Source: CAVYGM01 sp963768025
GTDB lineage: Bacteria; Bacteroidota; Bacteroidia; Cytophagales; Spirosomataceae
DNA: 64,000 bases
Assembly (NCBI GenBank): GCA_963768025.1
Contig: CAVYGM010000010.1
Location: 248,001-312,000 of the forward strand
Reading direction: 5' to 3'
Under the pieces are notes generated by a model. That model had not been told where the DNA came from. It did not search any database and was given only the letters and a program-made list of their open reading frames with translations. This document shows positions 55,730 through 64,000 of the stretch, piece by piece (position 1 is the stretch's first letter; the number at the start of each line of letters is the position of its first letter). The translations under genes and the position numbers were made by a program.

Positions 55730-58700
55730 TTATTTTTCGGTTTGATATTTCCTGAAATAAGCGTCAACCTCGCGTTTATAGAAAGGAGAGAACGTAGGTG
55801 GAATTGAGCGGAGCAGCTCAGTTTGACGTTCTTTTTCCTTAATATATTGCTCAAAAGCTGGCGGTGGACGACGGGGGATTTCGGTGGCGGTTTCGCCCTT
55901 TCGCTTGTCATCCTCACCTTGTTCCCGCATGGCTTTTTCGGACTCTAATAAGCGGGTAACAATCTCCTGATTTCGCTTCAGCAGCTCTTGATTGACTCGC
56001 TTGTTCACCAGATCAGTTTCTGACTCTTCCATTTTTTCCATAAGTTCTTTTAACTCATTGCCAAACTTCTGACCCATTTCGGTGCCTTTCTGAGAGTCCA
56101 TTAGCTCTTGGATCATCTTACGAATCATAGCTTGTTCAGCAGCCATGCGGGCGAGTTGCTCAGAGTTGCCCTGCTTCCCTTGCGCTCCCTGCTTACCCTG
56201 TTGCTGTCCCTTGCCCATTTGCTGTAACTTCTCATTGAGCCCCTGCTGCATCTCACCTGCGCCTGGCGATTTCTGCTTACCCTTGCTCTTCCCCTTACCC
56301 GGCATAGCCATGGCCATCGCCATCTGCTGCTGCATTTGGCGGAAAACATCGCTTAGCATTAGAGCCAGGTTGTTCATGGAGGTCATGGCAAACTGTTGCT
56401 TGGAGGTAGCCACGCTAATCCGGCGGTCGCGGATACTATTGACGCTCTCACCCATATAGGATTTCATGTCATTGAGCTCGCGAGTAATGAACGATTGGAT
56501 CTGGATTACCCGATTGGCCAACGCATAAAGGCTATCCTCAATAACTTTGGCATCGTCCTGCAGCTTCAACTGCTCCTGTCCAAGCGTCACAAATCGGGGA
56601 TCCTGTAAGTTCACACCCTTAAAATCTTTCATTAGTTTCTCCTGGTCAAAGGATAGCGTGATCAGATTTTCTAGGATATCCCGCAGGGCATCTATGTCTT
56701 CTTCCATTTGCTGCATCTGGGAACTCTGCATAGATTCGGACATAGATTGCGACATATTACGCATGGATTTAGCCGCTTTTTTCTGGGACTTGGCAGCATC
56801 CGAGTTCTGCTGCTTATCAAGTTGCTCCTTACTTTGCTCCATTTGCTCTTCGGCATTTTTTTCTTCGTCCTGCTGGGTATCGGGTTTTTCGTCAATCTCC
56901 TCCCCCATCTTTTCTATTTCGTCCAGATCCTCCTTTGCCTTTTCGAATTCCTCCTGGATTTTCTCTTGTTCCTTTTTTAACTCTTCATTTTTAGCTTTCT
57001 GTTCTTCTGACCCTTTTTTATCATCTGAGCCCTGCTTGTCATCACCCTTTTTGTCGTCGCCCTTCTTGTCATCACCTTTCTTATCGTCACCCTTTTTATC
57101 ATCGCCCTTCTTGTCGTCAGCATTCTTTTTGTCGTCAGATTTCTTCTTATCATCCGCACCTTTCTTATTCTCCTGACTTTTTTTATCCTCGTTTTTCTGG
57201 GTTTCCTCGGCTAGTTTTTCTTCCTTCTCCGCCAGCTCATTTAGCTTCTCGACGGTCTGCTCCATCTTTTGCTCCATCTGCATTTTCTTGAAAAGGTTCA
57301 ACGTGCGCTCGAGTTCCTTTTCCAGATTATTCTCCTTGTTCCGCAGCTTCTCTAGCATGTTGGTCATGCGCTCGCTCTGCTTTTGTTCCAGGAGTTTTTG
57401 AAGTTCTTTGTACAGCTTGCTGGTTTCGTCGTCCATCAGGTCGTCCATCAGCTTTTGCAACTGATCCAACTTTTTCTGAGTTTCAGGATTTTGTTGACTA
57501 AACTGCTTCGACTTTTCGTTAGTCGCTTTGTTCTGATCCTGGATAGATCGGATCTCTTCCATCAAAGCCTCCCGCTTTTTGAGAATATCCTCAGCCTGCT
57601 TTCTTTCCTGAAAATCTAGTTCCTTATTTGTCTTCAACTTCTTTTCCAAGTTTTCCAGATCACGCTCCAGACTCTGCGCTTTTTTAAGGGCGTTCTCCAT
57701 CTGCTCAGCTGTTTCCTGGGCCGATTTCGCCACTTCTTCCTGTAACTTATCTTTGGAGGGAATGGTGAAGTTTATGATTCGGGAACGGGAGGTCTTAGGC
57801 CCATTGACGCCATCATTGTCCCATACCTGAGCGAAGTACTCGATCTTGTCGCCGGGAGCAAGATTGAGGCTATCAACGTACCATTGAAAGTAAAAACTCT
57901 GGGTATTGACCATCTTGTTGAAAGGCATGTTAATGCTTTTCAAGACCGGGTTTTTGTCCTCAGGCTGATCTTCACGCCGAACATTGTAGAAAAGTTTAAG
58001 CTGTGTAAAACCATAATCATCACTAATAGAACCGCCCACCACGAGGAAATTATACAGGGTAGTATCCTGAAAATTTTCCAGGGAAAGCACCGGGTGCTTG
58101 TCTGGGATTACATTGATGTAGTACCCTATTTTCTCGGCATTGGGCGTTTCGTTATTTTGCAGCATTACCTCATACTGCGACGAGCGGCGGACCGACTTTC
58201 GGTACTGGAAGTTTTTGTCATTCCGATTTTCGGCTTTATAGAGAAGCGAATCGTTCTCAAACCGAATGCCGAGCGATTTGGTGGCAGAGGTATTGAAGTT
58301 CCACTCTACCAGGGTACCTTCTGGAACGCTCAGATTCCCAACGTTTGACAGACTCTCCGCGGGTTTGTTGAGGTAGGATGGGTAGCGCAGGTTTACGTCG
58401 AACGAAAGCAGGCTAGGACGCTCAATAACGGTCAGGTTGTAGCTGTCGGACGTGAATCCGGCGGCGTCAAATGAAAAACTGACGTTGCGCTGAACATTTT
58501 TGAATGTATACGAAAAGTCACGGTTGCCTTCGGGGGTCAATTTGAAACGGGTACCATTTTGCACCAGGTACACGGATTGAGGAAGGGCTTCGCCTTCTAG
58601 AGTAAGGTTAAGCGTAAAGTCTTCGTTTCGGAAAGCTTTTAGATTCTTGTTTTTTACTTCAAAGGAGAAGGGAGCATAGGTATAGTTCTTCTGGAAATGA

Positions 58701-59260
58701 ATGATCCGGTCGGAACTGGAAGTGAAAAAGGTAGGATTGAAAAGCAGAATAACGGCAATGGCCGCTAGTGGATACACCGCGTACTTGATGTACTGCTTAT
58801 TTTCCTGAAATTTGATAGCATCCGAAAACCGGACAATAAGCAGTTGGCCGGACTTTTGCCGAATACTGGCATCAATTAGGTCAGTTTGTTGGCCGGTGAG
58901 GGATTGCAGCTGCAACGTATTGATGAGCTTATCACCGATTTCGGGAAAATACTGGCCAATTTGTAGGGCGGCGTTTTCGTCGGAAAGAGGCCTACGCAAT
59001 CCGTACAAATTAATGAGAGGTTGAATGATCCATTGATACAGGGAAAATAAAAATACGGCCAGAAACCCAAAGAAAAGCATCCCGCGAACCGTGGAGCTAA
59101 ACCGTCCAAAGTATTCGATGGCATTGACGGCCAAAAATACAGTGAGCAGTAAAGCAGCCGAAAAGATAAGTCCTTTCAGCAGGCGATTCTGATAATACTT
59201 CTGACGGTATTCCTGGATTCGTGACAGAAGTGCGGTAATAGAAGTGGTAGAAGCTGCCAT
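55730..59260 (-). CDS. DUF4175 family giant membrane protein with charged repeats
   Basis: A 1176-residue protein. Two N-terminal helices (LIFSAALLLTVFLAVNAIEY and GMLFFGFLAVFLFSLYQWII) and a third near 155-175 anchor it. A periplasmic beta-rich part follows at about 180-510 (SFEVKNKNLKAFRNEDFTLN). After that come about 330 residues of Lys/Glu-rich coiled coil (about 510-840), which includes a block of seven or so GDDKK units near 720-750. The end is a Gln/Met-rich helical part with runs of GQQQGKQGAQGKQG. This is the DUF4175 layout; function is unknown, presumably envelope-spanning or scaffolding. It has a shorter relative at 25281-27464. It is monocistronic, with its own terminator at 55673-55708. 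Confidence 0.82.
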   Translation of the reverse strand: MAASTTSITALLSRIQEYRQKYYQNRLLKGLIFSAALLLTVFLAVNAIEYFGRFSSTVRGMLFFGFLAVFLFSLYQWIIQPLINLYGLRRPLSDENAALQIGQYFPEIGDKLINTLQLQSLTGQQTDLIDASIRQKSGQLLIVRFSDAIKFQENKQYIKYAVYPLAAIAVILLFNPTFFTSSSDRIIHFQKNYTYAPFSFEVKNKNLKAFRNEDFTLNLTLEGEALPQSVYLVQNGTRFKLTPEGNRDFSYTFKNVQRNVSFSFDAAGFTSDSYNLTVIERPSLLSFDVNLRYPSYLNKPAESLSNVGNLSVPEGTLVEWNFNTSATKSLGIRFENDSLLYKAENRNDKNFQYRKSVRRSSQYEVMLQNNETPNAEKIGYYINVIPDKHPVLSLENFQDTTLYNFLVVGGSISDDYGFTQLKLFYNVRREDQPEDKNPVLKSINMPFNKMVNTQSFYFQWYVDSLNLAPGDKIEYFAQVWDNDGVNGPKTSRSRIINFTIPSKDKLQEEVAKSAQETAEQMENALKKAQSLERDLENLEKKLKTNKELDFQERKQAEDILKKREALMEEIRSIQDQNKATNEKSKQFSQQNPETQKKLDQLQKLMDDLMDDETSKLYKELQKLLEQKQSERMTNMLEKLRNKENNLEKELERTLNLFKKMQMEQKMEQTVEKLNELAEKEEKLAEETQKNEDKKSQENKKGADDKKKSDDKKNADDKKGDDKKGDDKKGDDKKGDDKKGDDKQGSDDKKGSEEQKAKNEELKKEQEKIQEEFEKAKEDLDEIEKMGEEIDEKPDTQQDEEKNAEEQMEQSKEQLDKQQNSDAAKSQKKAAKSMRNMSQSMSESMQSSQMQQMEEDIDALRDILENLITLSFDQEKLMKDFKGVNLQDPRFVTLGQEQLKLQDDAKVIEDSLYALANRVIQIQSFITRELNDMKSYMGESVNSIRDRRISVATSKQQFAMTSMNNLALMLSDVFRQMQQQMAMAMAMPGKGKSKGKQKSPGAGEMQQGLNEKLQQMGKGQQQGKQGAQGKQGNSEQLARMAAEQAMIRKMIQELMDSQKGTEMGQKFGNELKELMEKMEESETDLVNKRVNQELLKRNQEIVTRLLESEKAMREQGEDDKRKGETATEIPRRPPPAFEQYIKEKERQTELLRSIPPTFSPFYKREVDAYFRKYQTEK
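57030..57125 (-). repeat. 15-bp tandem repeat coding GDDKK
   Basis: About six imperfect 15-base units (DNA variants of the complement of CTTCTTGTCATCACC) within the DUF4175 gene, encoding repeated Gly-Asp-Asp-Lys-Lys. Third-position changes between units show they are not recent identical copies. Confidence 0.8.
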
Positions 59261-59361
59261 AATATTTTCACGTTAAAATCCTTGATCATTGGTAAGCAGT
59301 ACGCAACAGGTATCGTGCGGAGGCGGGAGGCTACGGACGATGGGTATTCTGGCCCGGAAAA

Positions 59362-59416
59362 GAAAAATGAGCGGGGAAGAGAAAAACGTATGCTTTTCTT
59401 TCCAAACTCATTTTTC
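59362..59416 (-). terminator. possible trp operon terminator
   Basis: GAAAAATGAG (59362-59371) pairs with CTCATTTTTC (59407-59416), with further partial pairing inside. A T-rich tract follows on the minus strand. It lies about 105 bases after the trpA stop. Confidence 0.4.
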
Positions 59417-59522
59417 CAAAAACTGTTTTTCAGGTAGTTGGAATTGAAAAGTATTCCTATAAACGTATCAAAAATAATCAGTAAGGCGGATCATTCAAAA
59501 AGCAGGTAAAGCTTATTACTAC

Positions 59523-60323
59523 TTAAACGTGGATTTCGGAGTGTTTATTTGCCTTAACCGACCGGATATATTCCTTTATGTCTTTGTCAAGATCCTGACT
59601 TCTTTGTAAGATACGAATAAAAGCACTACCAATGATAGCCCCCTGCGCATATCGGCAGGCTTTCTGAAATGTTTCGTGGTCTTTTATGCCAAAGCCGATC
59701 AAGCGCGGATTCCTAAGATTCATGGCATTTAGTCTCTCAAAATAGGCTTCCATGTTGTCGCTTACGCCAGTTTGCGACCCCGTGACACTGGCAGAGGAAA
59801 CCGTATATATGAATCCTTCGCTCACGGTGTCGATCTGACGGATGCGGGCCTCGGAGGTCTGGGGAGTTACCAGAAAAATATTCAACAGGCCGTATTTCTC
59901 AAAGATCGACTTATACTCTTCCAGGTATACATCCATGGGCATGTCCGGTAAAATCAGCCCGTCTACCCCTACTTCGGCACATTTCTCACAAAAGCGCTCC
60001 ACCCCAAACTGAATGACGGGATTAACGTACCCCATTAGCAGCACGGGAATGGTAATGCCTTTGGCGCGCATTCCGTCCAACTGATCAAAAAGCAGCCGGA
60101 GGGTCATGCCGTTCTCCAGCGCCTGCTGATTACTTTGCTGAATGGTTTCACCGTCGGCCACGGGATCAGAGTACGGCATTCCAATCTCCACTAGGTCTGC
60201 ACCTGCCTCCTGCAGGGAGGTCAGGATGGACACGGTATCCTCCAAGCGAGGAAAGCCTGCTGTATAATAGACGTTAAGATTTTCGGAAGGTTGCTTCCCG
60301 AACAAATCTATAATTCGGTTCAT
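59523..60323 (-). CDS. trpA: tryptophan synthase alpha chain
   Basis: A 266-residue TIM barrel that cleaves indole-3-glycerol phosphate to indole and glyceraldehyde 3-phosphate; indole passes to TrpB. The catalytic glutamate is E46 in LVEIGMPYSDPVADG and the second acid is D57. The conserved GVDGLILPDMP, FLVTPQTSEARI and GFIYTVSSASVTG follow, with the phosphate loop GFGIKDHE. ATG 60323 overlaps the stop of the Dabb gene by 4 bases (ATGA), so it is the last gene of the operon and coupled to that gene. Confidence 0.95.
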   Translation of the reverse strand: MNRIIDLFGKQPSENLNVYYTAGFPRLEDTVSILTSLQEAGADLVEIGMPYSDPVADGETIQQSNQQALENGMTLRLLFDQLDGMRAKGITIPVLLMGYVNPVIQFGVERFCEKCAEVGVDGLILPDMPMDVYLEEYKSIFEKYGLLNIFLVTPQTSEARIRQIDTVSEGFIYTVSSASVTGSQTGVSDNMEAYFERLNAMNLRNPRLIGFGIKDHETFQKACRYAQGAIIGSAFIRILQRSQDLDKDIKEYIRSVKANKHSEIHV

Positions 60324-60714
60324 GGCTGAGTCCAGTAGTCAATGACAAGTACCTTATCCAGATGAGGACCCAGTACCTTTCCAAACTCTTTGTGATCGGG
60401 ATGAGGTAGGTACGCGGCCCGATCTTCTTCACTGTCGAATGTAACGAAGAAGCAGTGGGTAAATCCCTGTGCCAGATTCTCGGGCTATTGTTGGTACCCC
60501 ATTCCAGGCTTTTTATTTCTTTGATTTTGGAAGGCAGGGCGCGGAAAGCATTTTCTACTTCTTTAACCTGAGCGGGAGTAGAGGCATCCTTGAATTTGAA
60601 TAGTACTACGTGACGGAGCATTTTTTTTGGTTTAGCGGTTTCGTAAGAGGTAAAGGCTACTGCACCAATGAGCAGAAGTCCGGCGAGAGCAAAAAGGGAT
60701 ACTTTGAGTTTCAT
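60320..60714 (-). pseudogene. exported Dabb family (stress-responsive A/B barrel) protein, frameshifted
   Basis: Start ATG 60714: signal segment MKLKVSLFALAGLLLIGAVA, then MLRHVVLFKFKDASTPAQVK and EVENAFRALPSKIKEIKSLE, a clear Dabb domain. The frame is lost near 60485. One added base lets NNSP continue as ENLAQGFTHCFFVTFDSEED... to DKVLVIDYWTQP, with TGA at 60320-60322 overlapping the trpA start. The restored protein is about 131 residues, normal for a Dabb protein with a leader. Its presence inside the trp operon is unexplained; it may just ride along. The indel may be a sequencing error. Confidence 0.7.
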
Positions 60715-60765
60715 GCTTTGATGAATAAAATTTAGAAAATAAAAAAGGCGAACCGGTACTTCCTG

Positions 60766-60966
60766 CTAGCCCGAGCAGTTGATGCATTCAGCCTCGTCGT
60801 TGAATTTCTGGCGGTCAAACTGACCCAGCATCTCTTTTATTTCCAGAATTTCATCTTCCAGGTCACAGCGCTCGAATAAAGAAAGCTCGGGAGCCTCTTT
60901 TTTTCCTTCAAGATTCTGCAATTTTAATCGAAGGTCGAATACTTCGGGTAAGGTGAGTGTAGCCAT
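60766..60966 (-). CDS. small trp-operon protein of unknown function (66 aa)
   Basis: A 66-residue hydrophilic protein, MATLTLPEVFDLRLKLQNLE to the C-terminus DEAECINCSG. Residues about 5-55 look helical with heptad-like spacing, and the end has a CxxC pair. I do not recognise a family. It lies 20 bases after trpB and 51 before the Dabb gene in the same direction, so it is cotranscribed with the trp genes. No function is proposed. Confidence 0.65.
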   Translation of the reverse strand: MATLTLPEVFDLRLKLQNLEGKKEAPELSLFERCDLEDEILEIKEMLGQFDRQKFNDEAECINCSG

Positions 60967-60986
60967 AGTTTTTAGGATGTATGTGA

Positions 60987-62186
60987 TTAATCAATATATT
61001 TCATATAGGTTTCGAGGTCTTTGTCGCCTCGGCCCGAAAGGTTTACCACCACGATGTCGTCCTTGCCGGCACCCATACGATCCAGGATCGCAAGGGCGTG
61101 TGAAGTTTCCAGCGCCGGAATGATACCTTCTATGCGAGCTAGTTCAAAGCCTGCCTGCAGCGCCTCCTCGTCCGTAGCCGACAAGAAGGTAGCTCGGCCC
61201 GATTGGAATAGGTGCGCGTGTACCGGACCAATGCCGGGATAGTCGAGACCCGCCGATATGGAATAAGGCTCCACTACCTGTCCGTCTTCGGTTTGCATCA
61301 GGATGGTGCGGCTGCCATGCAACACGCCGGGTTTGCCCAGGGCCGTGGTAGCGGCCGAATGCCCGGACTCCACTCCCCTACCCGCAGCCTCTACGGCTAC
61401 CAGTTGTACGGAGGGCTCGTCGAGATAATGATAGAAAGCACCGGCGGCATTGCTGCCCCCGCCTACACAGGCTACCACGTAATCGGGATTGGAACGTCCT
61501 TCCTGCTCTTGAAGCTGGATTTTGATTTCTTCCGAGATCACCGACTGAAACCGCGCCACCATGTCGGGATAGGGATGCGGTCCTACCACTGAACCGATGA
61601 TATAGTGGGTGTCTTCCGGATTATTGATCCAGTGACGCATGGCTTCGTTAGTGGCGTCTTTCAGGGTTTTGGAGCCGCAGGTAGCCGCCCGCACTTCTGC
61701 ACCGAGCATTTTCATGCGGGCCACATTGGGAGCCTGGCGCTGAATGTCCAGCTCACCCATGTACACGATGCACTCCACGCCCATCAGCGCGCACACGGTG
61801 GCGGTAGCCACGCCGTGCTGTCCGGCGCCGGTTTCGGCCACAATGCGTTTTTTGCCCAGGCGGTTGGCCAGCAGGATTTGCCCGATGGTGTTGTTCACCT
61901 TGTGAGCACCGGTATGGCACAAATCTTCGCGTTTGAGATAAACCGTGGTACCTACTTTTTCGGAAAGCCGTTTGGCCAGGTACAGGGGAGTTGGCCGCCC
62001 CACGTAGTTGCGAAGCAGATCGTTAAACTCCGCCTGAAAATCAGGACTGGCTATTATATCCAGATAGGTGTTGCGGAGTTCTTCCACGTTAGGGTACAGC
62101 ATTTCGGGAATAAAGGCTCCGCCAAATATGCCGTAGTATCCGTTGGGATCCACCTGATAAGAAACTTTTTCTGCTAACTCTGCCAT
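60987..62186 (-). CDS. trpB: tryptophan synthase beta chain
   Basis: A 399-residue PLP enzyme joining indole with serine to give tryptophan; partner of TrpA. The PLP lysine is K96 in CHTGAHKVNNTIGQILLA. The phosphate loop is CVGGGSNAAGAFYH and the monovalent-cation/indole-tunnel region GLDYPGIGPVHAHLFQSGR. The signature AETGAGQHGVATATVCALMG is intact. It lies 1 base from the trpF start side (62186/62188), so translation is coupled. Class TrpB1. Confidence 0.96.
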   Translation of the reverse strand: MAELAEKVSYQVDPNGYYGIFGGAFIPEMLYPNVEELRNTYLDIIASPDFQAEFNDLLRNYVGRPTPLYLAKRLSEKVGTTVYLKREDLCHTGAHKVNNTIGQILLANRLGKKRIVAETGAGQHGVATATVCALMGVECIVYMGELDIQRQAPNVARMKMLGAEVRAATCGSKTLKDATNEAMRHWINNPEDTHYIIGSVVGPHPYPDMVARFQSVISEEIKIQLQEQEGRSNPDYVVACVGGGSNAAGAFYHYLDEPSVQLVAVEAAGRGVESGHSAATTALGKPGVLHGSRTILMQTEDGQVVEPYSISAGLDYPGIGPVHAHLFQSGRATFLSATDEEALQAGFELARIEGIIPALETSHALAILDRMGAGKDDIVVVNLSGRGDKDLETYMKYID

Positions 62187-62187
62187 A

Positions 62188-62838
62188 TTACATTTCTATT
62201 TCTTCCTCTTGCTTGACACGTATCTTGTCGATGAGTTTTTGGATTTGGGCAATGTCTTTAAGACCGGGTTCCTGTTCGAAGCAGCTATTGATGTCAATGC
62301 CATAGATTCGAAAGCTATGGGTAAGTTCGATCAACTGGTCAATGTTATCCAAACTGATGCCCCCGCTGAGCAGAAAAGGTTTTTCCTGGTCGTACTTGCG
62401 GAGGATGCTCCAATCAAAGGAAACACCATTGCCACCCGGCTGAGTACCTTTTGTATCAAACAAAAACAAATCACAAAAAGGTTTGTAATTGTTCAACATC
62501 GCGAAATTAAAAGAGGAATCCACCGAGAAAGCCTTAATGACATTGAGACCTTTCTGACGGAGAATCCGGCAAAAATCTGGTAGCTCATTTCCGTGCAACT
62601 GCACGTATTGCAAGTCGTACTGCCGGGCCATGCTCATGATGTAGCCGGGGCTGGAATTGACAAAAACCCCCACTTTTTTGATGGAGGAAGGAATGGCCCG
62701 AATAAGTTTTTCATCCAAACCCTCACCGACATACCGAGGGGATTTATCATAAAATATAAATCCAATAAAATCGGGTTTCAGGGGTATTAATTCTTTGATA
62801 TTGGTGGATTCACGCATCCCGCATACTTTCAATTTCAT
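62188..62838 (-). CDS. trpF: phosphoribosylanthranilate isomerase
   Basis: A 216-residue TIM barrel converting N-(5-phosphoribosyl)anthranilate to CdRP. The N-terminal MKLKVCGMRESTNIKELIPL holds the catalytic cysteine in KVCGM. Further words are PDFIGFIFYDKSPRYVG, VQLHGNELPD and LFDTKGTQPGGNG with the catalytic Asp, then PFLLSGGISLDNI. It overlaps the trpC stop by 4 bases (ATGA) and is followed closely by trpB. Confidence 0.94.
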   Translation of the reverse strand: MKLKVCGMRESTNIKELIPLKPDFIGFIFYDKSPRYVGEGLDEKLIRAIPSSIKKVGVFVNSSPGYIMSMARQYDLQYVQLHGNELPDFCRILRQKGLNVIKAFSVDSSFNFAMLNNYKPFCDLFLFDTKGTQPGGNGVSFDWSILRKYDQEKPFLLSGGISLDNIDQLIELTHSFRIYGIDINSCFEQEPGLKDIAQIQKLIDKIRVKQEEEIEM

Positions 62839-63653
62839 AGTATAAGGTGGTTATGGTTAAGTTTTTTGAAGAGAGTTGTTTGTAGTTCGCTGAGTGCAGC
62901 AGCGGGGTCACTTGTTTTCATGAAGGTTTCCCCGATGAGAAATCCCTGATAACCCGCCTGGAAAAGCTGGATAATCGTGTCGGCATCTTGCAAGCCGCTT
63001 TCAGAAATACGGACGAACGTATCGGGGATTTGCCCTATGAGGTCGAGGGAAGTGTCAATGGAAGTTGTAAAGGTTTTCAGGTTGCGGTTATTGACTCCCA
63101 CCATGTCGACCTCATCGCATAGGCTTTGCGAAAGCTCCTGGCTATCGTGTACTTCGAGTAAAACTTCCATGTCCAATTCGTGCGCTTTTAGGGCGAGCGA
63201 TCTTACCTCTGCCGGACCAAGACAGGCGGCTATTAATAGTATAACGTCGGCACCCAGTGATTTAGCCTCGAAGAGTTGGTATTCGTCCACCATGAAGTCT
63301 TTGCGAAGCATGGGGGTGGTGGGATTGGCCGCGCGGGCTTTGGCAAAATCCTCAAAGGTACCTCCGAAGAACGGGGTATCAGTGAGTACCGACAGGCATT
63401 TGGCCCCGGCGGCGGCATAGCCAGCCGTCACTACTTCCGGTTTTGCCTGATCGTTGATGATACCTTTGGAAGGCGACTGACGCTTAAACTCCGAGATGAT
63501 GCCCGGCGTGGGAGTATTGAGCAGCGAAGAGACAAGGGATAACCCGGAACGGCCAAACAAAGGGTCTTTTTCAAATTCACGCAGATTCTTCTCGGCTTTG
63601 GCAGCCGCTACTTCCATGCGCTTCTGCGCGATAATTTTATCTAAAATAGTCAT
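62835..63653 (-). CDS. trpC: indole-3-glycerol phosphate synthase
   Basis: A 272-residue TIM barrel closing the indole ring from CdRP. Key words are IISEFKRQSPSKG (catalytic Glu and Lys), LSVLTDTPFFGGTFEDFAKA, LRKDFMVDEYQLFEAKSLGA, LEVHDSQEL and GVNNRNLKTF, then ISESGLQDADTI. The ATG at 63653 (MTILDKIIAQKRMEV) is preferred to the TTG three codons upstream. It is the first trp gene inside the window. trpE, trpG and trpD are not seen; they may lie beyond the Uma2 gene or elsewhere. Confidence 0.94.
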   Translation of the reverse strand: MTILDKIIAQKRMEVAAAKAEKNLREFEKDPLFGRSGLSLVSSLLNTPTPGIISEFKRQSPSKGIINDQAKPEVVTAGYAAAGAKCLSVLTDTPFFGGTFEDFAKARAANPTTPMLRKDFMVDEYQLFEAKSLGADVILLIAACLGPAEVRSLALKAHELDMEVLLEVHDSQELSQSLCDEVDMVGVNNRNLKTFTTSIDTSLDLIGQIPDTFVRISESGLQDADTIIQLFQAGYQGFLIGETFMKTSDPAAALSELQTTLFKKLNHNHLIL

Positions 63654-63675
63654 CGTACTCAATTACCAGAACGGG

Positions 63676-64000
63676 TCAATCTTTGAAAATGTTTGCTACG
63701 TTTAGTTTAAAATCCGGAAATACGTGACTGGTCAGCTCGTCTTCCAGGGTAAAGGGATGTAATCCGATATAAATACCTGTCTCATTCAATATATAGGCCA
63801 GTACTACCTCGTTGGCCGGATCGACGATCCAGTACTCGCGGACGCCATTTTCCTCGTACACCTCAAACTTGTTTTTCATCTCGGTCTGGGAGTTGCCCGG
63901 CGATAGAATTTCAATAATTAAATCAGGAGCGCCGATGGCACCTCTGTCGTCGAGCTTGCTGGGGTCACAGATAACACAGATATCAGGTTGTACCACGGTA
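63676..64000 (-). CDS. Uma2 family endonuclease-like protein, cut by window edge
   Basis: The C-terminal 106 or more residues of a Uma2/DUF820 protein: VQPDICVICDPS (catalytic Asp), GAPDLIIEILSPGNSQ (Glu), MKNKFEVYEENGVREYWIVD (Lys and hallmark). The N-terminus lies beyond position 64000. It is a second member of this family in the window (see 32461-33132). It lies 22 bases upstream of trpC in the same direction but is unlikely to have a role in tryptophan synthesis. Confidence 0.85.
   Translation of the reverse strand, partial: TVVQPDICVICDPSKLDDRGAIGAPDLIIEILSPGNSQTEMKNKFEVYEENGVREYWIVDPANEVVLAYILNETGIYIGLHPFTLEDELTSHVFPDFKLNVANIFKD

Noticed and set aside
57030..57125. Regular short repeats considered as a CRISPR-like array
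   Set aside because: Units are 15 bases with no spacers and lie in frame within a coding region.
62835..63653. Search for a trp leader peptide or attenuator before trpC
   Set aside because: The operon's first gene is probably outside the window; no Trp-rich leader frame seen between the Uma2 gene and trpC.

Overview
The window is a chromosomal segment from a Bacteroidota bacterium, most likely of the order Cytophagales (Spirosomataceae/Cytophagaceae type). The evidence is the Bacteroidota-type arginine decarboxylase, lipoproteins with short Cys-containing leaders, two DUF4175-like giant membrane proteins, a TldD/PmbA-DUF4159-MoxR-DUF58-BatA gene train, A-rich ribosome binding regions, and promoters of the TTTG-N19/20-TAnnTTTG type. 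No species is assigned.

Layout. 1-2.6 kb: Crp/Fnr regulator, GmhB-like phosphatase, MFS transporter, and a 41-residue lipoprotein too short for a usual gene caller. 2.7-4.2 kb: speA. 4.8-11.5 kb: a complete tripartite efflux operon (TetR, TolC-like outer membrane protein, periplasmic adaptor, RND pump). 11.7-13.0 kb: frameshifted secreted lipoprotein. 13.2-13.8 kb: VapBC-like toxin-antitoxin pair with its promoter inside a palindrome. 13.8-20.5 kb: a damaged defence island resembling the SspBCD DNA phosphorothioation system (DUF4007 protein, large P-loop ATPase, PAPS-reductase-family protein), followed by an HNH endonuclease remnant and a methyltransferase-HIT fusion, with REP-like repeats on both sides. 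20.7-23.5 kb: DUF6265 protein and a family 8 polysaccharide lyase. 23.6-39.4 kb: a long leftward train of two TldD/PmbA pairs, DUF4159 protein, MoxR ATPase, DUF58, BatA-like and DUF4175-like membrane proteins, with small genes inserted (Uma2, DinB-like, DUF4160/DUF2442).

39.8-45.0 kb: a complete leftward rRNA operon (16S, tRNA-Ile, tRNA-Ala, 23S, 5S) with promoter and terminators. 45-50 kb: pruA, thrC and a TPR protein. 50.1-50.5 kb: a gene-free stretch packed with DnaA-box-like sequences, the probable chromosomal origin oriC. mnmG (gidA), its classical neighbour, lies 3 kb away, and a parS-like site lies about 5 kb away. 50.5-59.3 kb: Ig-like lipoprotein, methyltransferase, mnmG, ybeY and a large DUF4175 protein. 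59.5-63.7 kb: trpC-trpF-trpB-(66-residue protein)-(Dabb protein)-trpA. The right edge cuts a Uma2-family gene.

Data quality matters here. Many genes, including ones expected to be intact, carry single-base frameshifts, at least three of them in homopolymers. Some of this may be sequencing error. The sspD-HNH in-frame junction and the shortened methyltransferase look more like true rearrangements.
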